From Spirosoma telluris (GTDB lineage Bacteria > Bacteroidota > Bacteroidia > Cytophagales > Spirosomataceae), in NCBI GenBank assembly GCA_003259005.1, contig QLII01000001.1:7059001-7123000 (forward strand): a DNA stretch of 64,000 nucleotides, in the 5' to 3' direction. Shown in pieces: positions 8,832 through 18,411 of this stretch; position 1 is the stretch's first letter; every line of letters starts with the position of its first letter. The position numbers and the translations under genes are program-made. Below the pieces are notes generated by a model. That model searched no databases and was not told where the DNA came from. It saw only the letters and a program-made list of their open reading frames with translations.

Positions 8832-9992
8832 ATGCGAACAACAATCTTATCGACTATAGTTATGTTCTGGGCAGTTTATGCTGTCCATAGTCAACCCAAT
8901 ATCCAGACAAGCAACCCAAGTCGACGGATTCAAGTCCAGATTAACAAGAATGTGGAGCTGTTGGGCTTTGTCTATTTCTTAGGCTATGAAGGCCGGGAAC
9001 TGGAAAGTAATGATGAACTTTTGACTGGAAGAAGCATCAGAAAGAAAGACTGGTATGGTTACGGGCTGAACCTATATCGACAGTACAAGACCTATGAGGG
9101 AAGCCAACATTTGGCGGTTGCCATTAGCTTTGCGCAGGATATCTGGCTAGACTATTTTATCGGCCTGCTGCTTCAACTTGATGATTTTCCGAATGCGGCC
9201 CTGCCTGATGAACTCGATGAGAAATACTACATTCGATTTTCTCCGACGAGAGATGCAAAGGAAGCGAAGAAGAATGCCGCCATTTTTATTGACGCCCTAA
9301 ACCAATTATACAACGAAGTAAACTTCGACGAGTACCTAAAGCGTAACCAGAAAAAGTATGCCAATGCACTGGCGCAAGTGCAGAAGGAAATGCCGTCACA
9401 ACGGTTCATTCCGATGATGGAGAATTTTTACGGACAGCAATTCGATACCTATACGCTAGTACCTAGTTTAACGATCCCTACGGGCATGGGTTTTGGCATC
9501 AGATATACGGTAGCGAACAAAAAAAAAGCTGTTCATGTATGCGGCCCGTTCGGATTGCAAAGCTTTACTGATGAATCTAAACTCGACATGGGCTTTGCTG
9601 ATAGGAAGCATTTGCTAGAATTAAGTACGCATGAGTTTGGCCATTCTTTTGTCAACCCAGCGGTGGATCAGGCTCCTCAGGAATTGATAAAGGAAACCGA
9701 AAAACTGTTTGAGCCCATAAAAAGCGTAATGGCGAATCAAGGATATACGCAGTGGAAAGCGTGTCTGTGTGAGCACTTTGTCAGAGCGGGTGAGATTGTT
9801 ATCGCGCAAAATCTGGGGAATGTTGCTGATGCACAGCGCTTAAAGGATCAGTACATAAACGAACGCAGGTTTATTTACCTGCCGTTGATTCTTGACGAAT
9901 TAGCGACATACAATAAGAAACGAACTAACTCTTACCAGCAAACGGTAGAAATTGCCCTCAGGAAATTGGAGAAGACACTGCCTTCCAAATAA
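8832..9992 (+). CDS. DUF4932-type secreted metallopeptidase-like protein
   Basis: A 386-residue protein with a signal peptide (cleavage near AVHSQ) and a zinc-peptidase motif, THEFGHSFVNP, around residues 262-272. The N-terminal part (NKNVELLGFVYFLGYEG) and the pattern around the HEFGH box match the DUF4932 family, whose function is not known. A downstream run, ELATYNKKRTNSYQQTV, is also typical. Export and the HExxH-like motif point to a peptidase of the cell envelope, but only His, Glu and His of the motif can be seen; the third zinc ligand is not assigned. It follows the AraC-type regulator by about 170 bases. Confidence 0.78.
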   Translation: MRTTILSTIVMFWAVYAVHSQPNIQTSNPSRRIQVQINKNVELLGFVYFLGYEGRELESNDELLTGRSIRKKDWYGYGLNLYRQYKTYEGSQHLAVAISFAQDIWLDYFIGLLLQLDDFPNAALPDELDEKYYIRFSPTRDAKEAKKNAAIFIDALNQLYNEVNFDEYLKRNQKKYANALAQVQKEMPSQRFIPMMENFYGQQFDTYTLVPSLTIPTGMGFGIRYTVANKKKAVHVCGPFGLQSFTDESKLDMGFADRKHLLELSTHEFGHSFVNPAVDQAPQELIKETEKLFEPIKSVMANQGYTQWKACLCEHFVRAGEIVIAQNLGNVADAQRLKDQYINERRFIYLPLILDELATYNKKRTNSYQQTVEIALRKLEKTLPSK

Positions 9993-10165
9993 TTCCAGTA
10001 CCCCACAGGTCAGCTTCGTTCTCAAATACTACTGCAATTGGGGTGGTATGGCTTATTTTCATTCCCCAACTTTGGGCAGTTTATTTAGATTCCTTCCCAT
10101 TATATTGAAGGAATATAATCAACATGCTAAAATTGGCTGATAGCTTTACAACGGCTTGATGAACG

Positions 10166-10224
10166 AGAGGGTGTTGTGTAACGAATGAAATACGGATGTA
10201 CTTCGCCGTTACACAACACCCTCT
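10166..10224. terminator. Bidirectional hairpin between convergent genes
   Basis: AGAGGGTGTTGTGTAACG (10166-10183) pairs perfectly with its complement at 10207-10224. It lies between the stop codons of the DUF4932 gene and the Old Yellow Enzyme gene and can serve both. Confidence 0.75.
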
Positions 10225-10250
10225 ATTTTATTGGCTTAGGACCTATTCTG

Positions 10251-11340
10251 TTAAGCCTTCACTTCTTCCAATACTGGATAATCGGTATACCCTTTTTCGC
10301 CGGGCGTATAGAACGTCGAAAAGTCAGGTTGATTTAATTCGGCTCCGGTTTTCAGGCGTTCTACAAAATCGGGTTGGCAATAAACGGGCGACCAAACGCG
10401 ATCAGATCCGCTTTCCCGTTTTTCAAAGCGGCTTCGGCTCGTTCGGCATCATAACCTCCGCTCAGAATGATCGCCCCTGAATAGGCATCGCTGATCGCAT
10501 CGACAATGGCCGGATCGACAGCCGGTGCGCCCATCGACGCGTGATCGACCAGGTGAACGTACACGACATAGTCAGACAATTTTTGGGCTATGTAGTGATA
10601 GATTTTGTCGTCGTCTGGCGAATAAGGCATATCGTTAAAGACACCATAGGGCGACAGTCGGATGCCCGTCTTTTCTTTTCCGATGGCCTGTGCTATCTGT
10701 TCGGCAATCTCCAGCGCAAAACGCGCATTGTTTTCAGCCGAACCGCCATATTCGTCGGTACGTTTGTTCGAGGTAGACCGCAGAAACTGCTCAACCAGAT
10801 AACCATTCGCACCGTGAATCTCTACACCGTCGAAACCAGCGTCAATCGCGTTTTTGGCGGCCTGTACAAACTCCTGAACCGTTTTCTTTACTTCATCCGT
10901 GGTCAGCGCGCGGGCGTTGGTTGCTCCAGCATCCCTTCCGTATCTGTATAAATCTGTCCGGCAGCGGCAATGGCCGAAGGCGCTATTACTTCACCACCTT
11001 CGTGCATATTAGTCACATGACTAACACGCCCGGTGTGCATCAACTGGGCGAAAATTTTACCTCCTTTTGCATGAACCGCATCGGTAACGTCTTTCCAGCC
11101 AGCGATTTGTGCTTTTGTATAGAGACCCGGAACGCGGGCATAGCCATTGCCATTGGGGGAGGGGGCTATGCCTTCGGTTATAATCAGACCTGCCGACGCG
11201 CGTTGTGCATAATAGGTGGCCATAATCGGCGTTACTGCATGGTCAGTTGTGGCCCGGTTACGAGTCATAGGAGCCATGACAATGTGGTTTTCAAGGGTCA
11301 GGTTGCCCAGTACAGCTTTCGAAAAAAGTTTATTTGCCAT
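10251..11340 (-). CDS. Old Yellow Enzyme family alkene reductase (two frameshifts in this sequence)
   Basis: FMN-dependent NAD(P)H:flavin oxidoreductase that reduces activated C=C bonds, of the NemA/OYE group. The start MANKLFSKAVLGNLTLEN is followed by APMTRNRA, a flavin-site motif, then AQLMHTGRVSH. After a slip at 10912-10914 the next frame reads DGVEIHGANGYLVEQFLR, containing the active-site His-x-x-Asn, and RTDEYGGS. After a slip at 10371-10373 it ends TDYPVLEEVKA at 10251. Two added bases give 363 residues, the normal family length. It is downstream of, and in the same orientation as, an ArsR-type regulator, which probably controls it. Likely role is detoxification of electrophiles. Confidence 0.88.
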
Positions 11341-11433
11341 CTGTAAGTATCACTTAGGATACGAGTTAGTGTATTACATCCGGGAAAGAAACGCTTTGAT
11401 ATATTTAAAAGTTTAAATGTTTTTGGTGAAATT

Positions 11434-11703
11434 TTAGGTAAGCTTCGCCAGGAAATCGGACAACTGTCGGGTAGTATCTTTGTTAAGGCGTAAATAAACA
11501 TTCCGGCCTTCTTTTTCTGCTCGTACTAACTCGCTATCGGTCAGGAGCTTAACATGGTGTGACACGCAAGGTTGCGATAAGCCTGTCAACTCCTGAATTT
11601 CTGACGGAGTCATGCTGTCGCGTTGCGCTAATTCCAGTAAAATCGAGAGCCGGTACTTATCGGCGATAGCGCCCGTTGCCTTCTCGCATGATTTAGAATC
11701 CAT
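11434..11703 (-). CDS. ArsR-family HTH transcriptional regulator
   Basis: An 89-residue winged-helix repressor. The recognition region LTPSEIQ-type block (SMTPSEIQELTGLSQPCVSH) and HHVKLLTDSELVRAEKEGRNVYLRL are the standard ArsR fold with its beta-wing. Cys residues occur at positions 5 and in SQPCVSHH, but no classic metal-binding ELCVCDL motif is present, so the ligand is probably not arsenite or cadmium. The gene lies about 90 bases upstream of the Old Yellow Enzyme gene on the same strand and likely regulates it. Confidence 0.85.
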   Translation of the reverse strand: MDSKSCEKATGAIADKYRLSILLELAQRDSMTPSEIQELTGLSQPCVSHHVKLLTDSELVRAEKEGRNVYLRLNKDTTRQLSDFLAKLT

Positions 11704-11898
11704 AGTACAAACCTAACAAAAAACGGTTTGTTAAGGTGCAGAATTGGGGAGGCTGGTTAGAATTGTCTATAGATTAAGAGAATTCCTAATCTAGTGTCAA
11801 CCAATAGGTTGGAATAACGAAAGGATTTACGTTACGGATTTTATCAACTTTCTTTCTTTTCCATAGTTATGGTAGAGTAACTAATTTCTCAACGTATT

Positions 11899-12467
11899 AT
11901 GGAAACGCAGCAACAATTGACCGGAAAGAAAGTGGCGATTCTGCTAACCGATGGTTTTGAACAGGTTGAAATGACCGAACCGCGTAAAGCCTTACAGGAC
12001 GCCGGGGCAACCACGCACTTGATTGCACCTAAAGGGGCGACGTAAAAGGATGGGACGAAACCGAGTGGGGTGACACATTCCCTGTTGATTTGCCTATTGC
12101 GGGTGCCGACCCAAACCAGTATGATGCCTTGCTCTTACCGGGAGGAGTCATGAACCCCGACAAACTACGCACCGACCCCAAAGCTGTACAATTTGTCCGG
12201 CATTTCTTTGAGGCTCACAAGCCAGTTGCCGCCATTTGTCATGCACCGATCATGCTTATCGAAGCTGGTGTAGTTAATGGGCGAAAACTTACTTCATACC
12301 CTTCTATTCAAACTGATTTGAAAAATGCCGGTGCGAACTGGATCGATGAAGAAGTCGTAACGGATCAGGGGCTGGTTACCAGTCGTAGACCTGATGATAT
12401 ACCAGCCTTCAATCGCAAAATGATCGAAGAAATTCGGGAAGGCAAACACGACCGGCAACATGCCTAA
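11899..12467 (+). CDS. PfpI/DJ-1 family protein (frameshifted in this sequence)
   Basis: A class I glutamine-amidotransferase-like protein of the PfpI/DJ-1 type, related to general stress protein 18 and to protein deglycase/peptidase candidates. The start [25 protein letters not shown] leads to a slip at the GGGG run 12034-12037. The second frame reads [20 protein letters not shown], then [17 protein letters not shown] with the nucleophilic Cys, and [21 protein letters not shown]. One added G makes 189 residues, the family's usual size. The acidic Glu of the active site is in FEQVEMTEP. Probably cytosolic and stress related; the reaction is not settled for this family. Confidence 0.88.
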
Positions 12468-12473
12468 TAAACA

Positions 12474-12509
12474 GAAGGCCGATCCAGTAGATCGGCCTTC
12501 TTCGTTTTT
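12474..12509 (+). terminator. Rho-independent terminator after the PfpI gene
   Basis: GAAGGCCGATC (12474-12484) pairs perfectly with GATCGGCCTTC (12490-12500) around a five-base loop, followed by a T-rich tail. It can also end transcription of the convergent permease gene whose stop is at 12529. Confidence 0.88.
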
Positions 12510-12528
12510 ACCTGTCAAGAAATACAAT

Positions 12529-14919
12529 TTATTCGCTTCTGAGGCTCTTCACCGGATTCAACAGAGCGGCCCTGATTGCCTGATAACTGATTGTCAATAA
12601 AGTGATTGCCAGCGCCATGATGAGCACGATCAGAAATACGCCAATCTGAATGTTTATTTTATATGTGTAGTCTTCCAGCCACTGACTCATGGCGTACCAG
12701 GCGATGGGTGAAGCGACTAGACAGGAAATAATGACTAGCAGCACGAAGTCTTTAGACAGTAGCCCCCACACATTCGATATACTGGCGCCCAATACTTTCC
12801 GAATGCCAATTTCCTTAGTCCGTTGCTCGGCCATGAAGGAGGCCAGACCAAATAAACCCAGACACGAAATAAAGATGGCCAGCAAAGAAACAATGGCCGA
12901 CAGGTTGCCAATAAGCTCTTCGTAACTGAATTTTTTGGCGTATTCAGTATCCGAAAACTTATAATCGAACGGAAAGCCAGGATTGTATTTATCGAAAATA
13001 GGGGCCATTTTTTTGATTGCTTCCGATGAGCCTACGTTTGGATTGATGCGGACACAGACAACGCTTACCCAGTCTTTTTCAAACACAATGGTCAACGGTG
13101 AAATAGCACGGTAGGGCGATTCCATCATGATATCGGGAATTACACCAACCACTTTCCGATCTTTGCCATTCCATTTAAGCATTTCACCAACTGGATTTTT
13201 CAGCTTCATGCGTTTAACCGCTGCCTCATTTAAAATGACACCGGAGGAATCGGTCGTAAAGTCTCTGGAAAAATCACGCCCTTCCTTGAGTTTAATGCCT
13301 ATGGTTTTGATGTAATCAAAATTGGTGGCAATGGTACTAAAAACAACAGATTTTTCTTCGGGCGTTGAGCCTTTCCATTCCCAGCCATTGTTGTTGCTCC
13401 AGATTTGGGTTGGTGGCGAATTGGACTTACAAATAGAGGTTACCACACCTGAGGCCAATAATTCATTGCGAAGTGCATCAAAATGGTCAATTAAGTCTTT
13501 CGAGGAATTGACGGAAATGAGGCCTTTATTCGTAAAGCCAATGGGCCGGTTTTTGCCGTGTTGTATCTGCTGATAAATGATGATGGTCCCAATCATCAGC
13601 ACAATGGAAAAAGTAAATTGGATAACGACTAGAATTTTGCGTGGCAACGACGCACTTTTACCCACATGAACGCCCCCTTTGAGAATCTTCACTGGATTGA
13701 AGGACGATAAATAAAGCGCCGGGTAACTGCCCGCCAGCAAACCCGTGAAGATGGTGAAAACCAGCATGATGCCCCAGAAAACGGGATTGCCGAACTGAAT
13801 GGTCATCATTTTTTCGGTCAGTGTATTGAAGTAAGGGAGCGAAATCAACACGATAACCAACGCCAATAGTAGGGCCATAAAGGCAATCAGGGTTGACTCA
13901 CTTAAAAACTGCCCAATGAGCTGTTCGCGACCCGATCCAACAGCTTTGCGAACCCCCACTTCTTTCGAGCGTTTTTCGGAACGGGCCGTGCTGAGGTTCA
14001 TGAAATTGATGCAGGCAATGACTAGCACAAACAAGCCGAAAATGCCAAACAGGCGTACATATTTAATGAAGCCCCCCGTATTTTTCCCTTCAGTAAAATC
14101 AGAATAGAGCCGCCATTTTGCCATCGGATGCAGAAACACTTCGGGCTTTATGAGTTTCACCGTGTTTACATCATTTGATAAATGGGATAATACCACATCT
14201 TTTATTTTCGCATTGGTTTGTGCTGGATTGATGCCGTCTTTGAGCTGTACATAGGTCGCCCAGGAGTTATTTCCCCAATTCGGTTTATGGAATTTTGCAA
14301 TCCAGTCATAGATCTTCTCCTGCAAGCTCCAGGGAAGCAGATAATCAAATTGCAGGGTCGCATTTTTGGGCTGTTTGGCCACCACGGCCGTTACTTTTAA
14401 ATCGACCGTATTATCCATTTTTAGGGTCTTCCCAATGGGGTCCTGATTGCCGAAAATGGCCTTGGCCGTTTCATCCGTCAGTACAATGGAATAGGGTTCT
14501 TTTAGTGGATTCTTATCGCCATTCAGAATGTTCAGCGAAAACATATCAATGGCATCTTCTCCAATGAAATGACCATCTTTTAGAAATTTCTGATTGCCAA
14601 CTACCAATGACCGATTACTACCCCAATCACACATAGCGACAGCCTTAAAGTCCGGGTATTTGGACTTTAGTTCTTCGCCCATCGGGAAGGGTAAAGCGTC
14701 CTGTGTACCCCTTCGACCGTCGAAGGTTTGGTGCATTTTGACCTGGTAAAGGGTTTTGTAATTTTTGTGGTGTTTGTTGGCGGATAACTCATCGTCGATC
14801 CAGATACCAATTAGCATCGCCACAGCCATGCCCACAGCCAATCCGCCAATATTAATGGCCGAGTATGATTTGTTTTTGACCAGATTCCGAAAGGCGATTT
14901 TTAAATAATTACGGATCAT
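12529..14919 (-). CDS. FtsX/MacB-type ABC transporter permease, copy 2
   Basis: Inner-membrane permease of the MacB/FtsX group, about 796 residues from MIRNYLKIAFRNLVKNK. It has two FtsX-like halves. Each half has the N-terminal membrane helix and periplasmic MacB-PCD domain, then a three-helix block: GLFVLVIACINFMNLSTARSEKR with EVGVRKAVGSGREQLIGQFL, and later CLGLFGLASFMAEQRTKEIGIRKVLGASISN. An in-frame ATG at 14964 lies at the predicted promoter, so 14919 is preferred. It is highly similar (roughly 85-90% by eye) to the next permease upstream but lacks that protein's N-terminal prefix. No ATPase gene is adjacent. It probably exports a lipophilic or peptide substrate, or signals envelope stress. 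Confidence 0.9.
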   Translation of the reverse strand: MIRNYLKIAFRNLVKNKSYSAINIGGLAVGMAVAMLIGIWIDDELSANKHHKNYKTLYQVKMHQTFDGRRGTQDALPFPMGEELKSKYPDFKAVAMCDWGSNRSLVVGNQKFLKDGHFIGEDAIDMFSLNILNGDKNPLKEPYSIVLTDETAKAIFGNQDPIGKTLKMDNTVDLKVTAVVAKQPKNATLQFDYLLPWSLQEKIYDWIAKFHKPNWGNNSWATYVQLKDGINPAQTNAKIKDVVLSHLSNDVNTVKLIKPEVFLHPMAKWRLYSDFTEGKNTGGFIKYVRLFGIFGLFVLVIACINFMNLSTARSEKRSKEVGVRKAVGSGREQLIGQFLSESTLIAFMALLLALVIVLISLPYFNTLTEKMMTIQFGNPVFWGIMLVFTIFTGLLAGSYPALYLSSFNPVKILKGGVHVGKSASLPRKILVVIQFTFSIVLMIGTIIIYQQIQHGKNRPIGFTNKGLISVNSSKDLIDHFDALRNELLASGVVTSICKSNSPPTQIWSNNNGWEWKGSTPEEKSVVFSTIATNFDYIKTIGIKLKEGRDFSRDFTTDSSGVILNEAAVKRMKLKNPVGEMLKWNGKDRKVVGVIPDIMMESPYRAISPLTIVFEKDWVSVVCVRINPNVGSSEAIKKMAPIFDKYNPGFPFDYKFSDTEYAKKFSYEELIGNLSAIVSLLAIFISCLGLFGLASFMAEQRTKEIGIRKVLGASISNVWGLLSKDFVLLVIISCLVASPIAWYAMSQWLEDYTYKINIQIGVFLIVLIMALAITLLTISYQAIRAALLNPVKSLRSE

Positions 14920-14952
14920 AGATAGTAGGGTAGGAAAATAAGATCCCAAGTG

Positions 14953-15088
14953 TATGCTACCCACTTGCCTAGCAAATAAATTGCCAACTCGCCAAAAGAT
15001 CGTTTAGGCCGCGTAGGGAGGGTTTTTGACGGGAGAGGTAAACTAATGGCTGTCCATAAACGGACATAGTCTGTACGATTCAGGACAG
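14953..15088 (-). promoter_or_regulatory. Sigma-54-type promoter with upstream activator dyads, copy 2
   Basis: On the minus strand TTGGCAATTTATTTGC (within 14970-14987) has GG and GC dinucleotides separated by ten bases, the sigma-54 -24/-12 pattern. About 80-110 bases upstream are two dyads, TGTCCGTTTATGGACA and TGTCCTGAATCGTACA, 21 bases apart start to start. The whole 136-base block is repeated without gaps at 18238-18373. It lies just before permease copy 2, after the terminator hairpin of copy 1. Promoter type is inferred from the spacing and from the duplication. Confidence 0.7.
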
Positions 15089-15098
15089 CTTTTTAGTT

Positions 15099-15164
15099 AA
15101 ACACAGCGCCCCGGAGGACACAGAGATATTGGTCTTTTTCTGTGTTCTCCGGGGCGCTGTGTTT
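15099..15164. terminator. Long hairpin after permease copy 1
   Basis: Arms of 26 bases at 15099-15124 and 15139-15164 pair with a single mismatch (core CAGCGCCCCGGAG). On the minus strand it starts 12 bases after the stop codon of permease copy 1 and before the promoter block of copy 2, so it separates the two transcription units. Confidence 0.8.
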
Positions 15165-15175
15165 ACTAATTCTAC

Positions 15176-17857
15176 TTATTCGCTTCTGAGACTTTTGACG
15201 GGATTCAACAACGCGGCTTTAATCGCCTGGTAACTGATTGTCAATAAGGTGATTGCCAGGGCCATCATAAGCACAATCAGAAACACACCCGCCCCAATCG
15301 TTATTTTGTAGGTATAGCTTTCCAGCCACTGATTCATGGCGTACCAGGCAACGGGCGAAGCGATTAAACAGGAAATAATGACTAACAGCACGAAGTCTTT
15401 AGACAGTAGCCCCCACACACTAGTTACGCTGGCCCCCAATACTTTCCGAATGCCAATTTCTTTGGTTCGTTGCTCGGCCATGAAAGAAGCCAGACCAAAT
15501 AAACCCAGGCAGGAAATGAAAATGGCCAGTACCGAAACGATTGCCGACAGGTTGCCAATGAGTTCTTCGTAGTAGAATTTTTTAGCGTATTCGGTATCCG
15601 AAAATTTATAATCGAAGGGAAAGCCAGGATTGTATTTATCGAAAATAGGGGCCATTTTTTGAATGGCTAGGGAAGGAGCCATTGCTGGATTAATTCGCAC
15701 GCAAAGGAAACTTACCCAATTCCTATCCTTTTCAAAAATAATAGTCAACGGCCGGACGGTCTGATAAGGCGACCATTCCACGACTATATCGGGAATTACC
15801 CCAACAACGGTTCGGTCTTTCCCTGCCCATTTGAGTATCTCGCCTACGGGATGTTTCAACCCCATTCGTTTGACGGCAGCTTCATTTAAAATTACTCCAC
15901 TGGAATCGGTTGTAAAGTCCCTCGAAAAATCACGTCCTTCCTTGAGTTTAATTCCCATCGTTTTGATGTAATCAAAATTGGTGGCAATGGTCGTGAAAAT
16001 GGCGGATTTATCTTCTGGTGTTGAGCCTTTCCATGACCAGCCACCATTGGAACTCCACCATTGAGTAGGCGGTGAATTGGACTTGCAAATAGAGGATACC
16101 GCTCCCGAAGCCAATAATTCATTGCGAAGCGCTTCAAAATTGGTCGTTAAATCATTAGAGGAACTGACGGAAATAAGGCCCTGTTTAGTAAAGCCAATGG
16201 GTCGGTTTTTGCCATGCTGCATCTGCTGATAAATGATGATGGTACCAATCATTAGCACAATGGAAAAGGTGAATTGTACAACGACCAGAATTTTGCGTGG
16301 CAATGACGCACTTTTACCCACATGAACGCCCCCTTTGAGAATCTTCACTGGATTGAAGGACGATAAATAAAGCGCCGGATAGCTGCCCGCCAGCAAACCC
16401 GTGAAGATGGTGAAAACCAGCATGATGCCCCAAAAAACGGGATTCCCGAATTCGATGGCCATCGTTTTTGTCGTAAGTGAATTGAAATAAGGGAGCGAAA
16501 TCAAGACCATACCAAATGCTAGTACCAGGGCCATAAAGGCAATCAGGGTTGACTCGCTCAAAAACTGCCCAATGAGCTGCTCACGGCCCGATCCAACGGC
16601 TTTGCGAACCCCTACTTCCTTCGCCCGTTTTTCGGAACGAGCGGTGCTGAGGTTCATGAAATTGATGCAGGCTATAACCAGGATAAACAAGCCAAAAATG
16701 CCAAATAACCGAACGTATTTAATGAAGCCCCCCGTATTTTTCCCTTCAGCAAACTCGGAATATAAACGCCATTTTGCCATCGGATGTAGGAAAAGTTCGG
16801 GCTTTACGAGTTTTCTCGTATTAGGGTCATTTGATAAATGGGATAATATCACATCTTTTATTTTGGCGTTGGTTTGTGCTGGATCGATGCCGTCTTTGAG
16901 CTGAACAAAAACGCCCCAGCCATTATTTTCCCAATTTGTTTTTACATATTTAGCTACCCAGTCATACATGTTCTCCTGCAAGCTCCAGGGAAGCAGATAA
17001 TCAAATTGAAGCGTGGCATTTTTAGGCTGTTTGGCCACTACAGCCGTTACTTTTAAATCGACCTTATTATCCAGTTTGAGAATCTTGCCAATGGGATCTT
17101 GCTGGCCAAAAAGTGCCTTGGCCGTTTCGTCCGAGAGTACAATGGAATAGGGTTCTTTTAGTGGATTCTTATCGCCATTCAGAATGTTCAGCGAAAACAT
17201 ATCAATAGCCTCCTCGCCGATGAAAAGTCCTTGCTTAAGGAATTTTTGATTGCCAACGATCAACGACCGATTGCCCTCTCCTCTATCATACATAGCGACT
17301 GCCTTAAAGTCCGGGTATTTGGACTTTAGTTCTTCGCCTACCGGAAACGGCAACGCATCCTGCGTACCTCGTTGGCCATCGAAGGTTTGGCTCAGTTTGA
17401 CCTGGTAGAGAGTCTTATAGTTTTTGTGGTGCTTATTGGCCGACAATTCATCATTGATCCAGATACCAATCAGCATCGCCACAGCCATGCCCACAGCCAA
17501 TCCACCAATGTTGATGGCCGAATACGCTTTGTTTTTGACCAGATTCCGAAAGGCGATTTTTACATAATTGCGAATCATAGTAGGATGAAAGAAAAAAGGG
17601 TTAGAAACGTCATTATATCTGGTGTACCGGGCTTTGAAATTGACATTAGGTTCTCGTCGCCAGAGCCTTGGGTGAAGCAATAGGAGTAAATCCACTACGT
17701 AGAGCAGCCGGGCTTTGGGGTAGCCATGTCTCTGGGCTCGTTTTTGGAACAACTCATCCATATCTCCCTGAATCTCTTCCCGTAGATGCGGGGCGGTAAT
17801 TCGCTCCAGCAGGCGTTGCGCCCAGCCTGGCGGACGATTTGTTTGTTTCTGGCTCAT
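15176..17857 (-). CDS. FtsX/MacB-type ABC transporter permease with permease-prefix domain, copy 1
   Basis: An 893-residue permease. Residues 1-80 are a soluble prefix (RLLERITAPHLREEIQGDMDE and a short hydrophobic stretch) known from PadR-linked permeases of Bacteroidota. From MIRNYVKIAFRNLVKNKAYS onward it matches copy 2 almost throughout, with two FtsX-like blocks and the ending LLNPVKSLRSE. Its start overlaps the stop of the PadR gene by four bases (ATGA), so the two are co-transcribed and probably translationally coupled. Together with PadR this is the complete unit; copy 2 looks like a later duplicate that kept the promoter but lost the regulator and prefix. Substrate unknown. Confidence 0.92.
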   Translation of the reverse strand: MSQKQTNRPPGWAQRLLERITAPHLREEIQGDMDELFQKRAQRHGYPKARLLYVVDLLLLLHPRLWRREPNVNFKARYTRYNDVSNPFFFHPTMIRNYVKIAFRNLVKNKAYSAINIGGLAVGMAVAMLIGIWINDELSANKHHKNYKTLYQVKLSQTFDGQRGTQDALPFPVGEELKSKYPDFKAVAMYDRGEGNRSLIVGNQKFLKQGLFIGEEAIDMFSLNILNGDKNPLKEPYSIVLSDETAKALFGQQDPIGKILKLDNKVDLKVTAVVAKQPKNATLQFDYLLPWSLQENMYDWVAKYVKTNWENNGWGVFVQLKDGIDPAQTNAKIKDVILSHLSNDPNTRKLVKPELFLHPMAKWRLYSEFAEGKNTGGFIKYVRLFGIFGLFILVIACINFMNLSTARSEKRAKEVGVRKAVGSGREQLIGQFLSESTLIAFMALVLAFGMVLISLPYFNSLTTKTMAIEFGNPVFWGIMLVFTIFTGLLAGSYPALYLSSFNPVKILKGGVHVGKSASLPRKILVVVQFTFSIVLMIGTIIIYQQMQHGKNRPIGFTKQGLISVSSSNDLTTNFEALRNELLASGAVSSICKSNSPPTQWWSSNGGWSWKGSTPEDKSAIFTTIATNFDYIKTMGIKLKEGRDFSRDFTTDSSGVILNEAAVKRMGLKHPVGEILKWAGKDRTVVGVIPDIVVEWSPYQTVRPLTIIFEKDRNWVSFLCVRINPAMAPSLAIQKMAPIFDKYNPGFPFDYKFSDTEYAKKFYYEELIGNLSAIVSVLAIFISCLGLFGLASFMAEQRTKEIGIRKVLGASVTSVWGLLSKDFVLLVIISCLIASPVAWYAMNQWLESYTYKITIGAGVFLIVLMMALAITLLTISYQAIKAALLNPVKSLRSE

Positions 17858-18192
17858 GATACACCTCCTCCAAAAGCAGCTTTAGGAATATCGGCCCAGA
17901 GTTCATTCCGGATTCGTCGGGCTTCCTGCAAGACCTGCTCCCCAGCCGTAGTTACGGTAAACAGGCGTTTACGACGGCCTCCTCGTTCGGCAGTGGCCTC
18001 CCCGAATCGAGAGTGTACGAGCCTCTTTTCTTCAAGCCGCTGCATGGTTCGGTGCACCGCGCCTAAGCTCATAGGCCGTTCCAGGCGCTGACTGAGTTCT
18101 TCAACGACTGCCGCGCTGTAAGCGTCATCGTAAAGCAGGGCGATGGTCAGCAGAACAATTTCCTCAAATTCGCCTAGTTGAGTGCCTTTCAT
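17854..18192 (-). CDS. PadR-family transcriptional regulator
   Basis: A 112-residue winged-helix regulator. KGTQLGEFEEIVLLTIALLYDDAYSAAVVEELSQ is the PadR helix pair, and MSLGAVHRTMQRLEEKRLV is the recognition helix followed by the RRKRLFTVT wing and a C-terminal dimer helix. PadR proteins usually repress a neighbouring efflux gene and often themselves. Here it precedes the permease with a four-base overlap. The 136-base promoter block starts 46 bases upstream of its ATG. TATGC-N9-GCATA at 18238-18256, lying over the predicted transcription start, is a candidate operator. Confidence 0.9.
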   Translation of the reverse strand: MKGTQLGEFEEIVLLTIALLYDDAYSAAVVEELSQRLERPMSLGAVHRTMQRLEEKRLVHSRFGEATAERGGRRKRLFTVTTAGEQVLQEARRIRNELWADIPKAAFGGGVS

Positions 18193-18237
18193 AGCTAAAC
18201 TGTCTAATGAATTCTAGTCAATACACACGCACAATAG

Positions 18238-18373
18238 TATGCTACTCTTTTGCATAGCAAATAGATTGCCAACTCGAAAAAAGGTTATTTAGACCGCGTA
18301 GTATGGGTTTTTGTGGAAATAGACGAGCCAATGGCTGTCCATTACCGGACATAGTCTGTACGATTCGGGACAG
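18238..18373 (-). promoter_or_regulatory. Sigma-54-type promoter with upstream activator dyads, copy 1
   Basis: On the minus strand TTGGCAATCTATTTGC (within 18255-18272) has GG and GC separated by ten bases, as in sigma-54 -24/-12 elements. Upstream are dyads TGTCCGGTAATGGACA (18336-18351) and TGTCCCGAATCGTACA (18357-18372), 21 bases apart, placed about 100 bases from the expected start, as enhancer sites for an NtrC-type activator would be. The block drives the PadR-permease unit. The activator gene is not in the window. Confidence 0.7.
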
Positions 18374-18411
18374 GAGCCAGGGAGTAGCTTTAAACGCTAG
18401 TGACTCTACTG

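Noticed and set aside
9952-10140. 62-codon frame after the DUF4932 gene
   Set aside because: It starts inside the previous gene, has no family pattern and runs toward the terminator hairpin.
10541-11346. Plus-strand frames opposite the Old Yellow Enzyme gene
   Set aside because: They are shadows of the frameshifted minus-strand gene, which has clear family motifs.
12529-14964. Start at 14964 for permease copy 2
   Set aside because: It lies at the predicted transcription start in the promoter block; 14919 matches the internal start of the paralogue.
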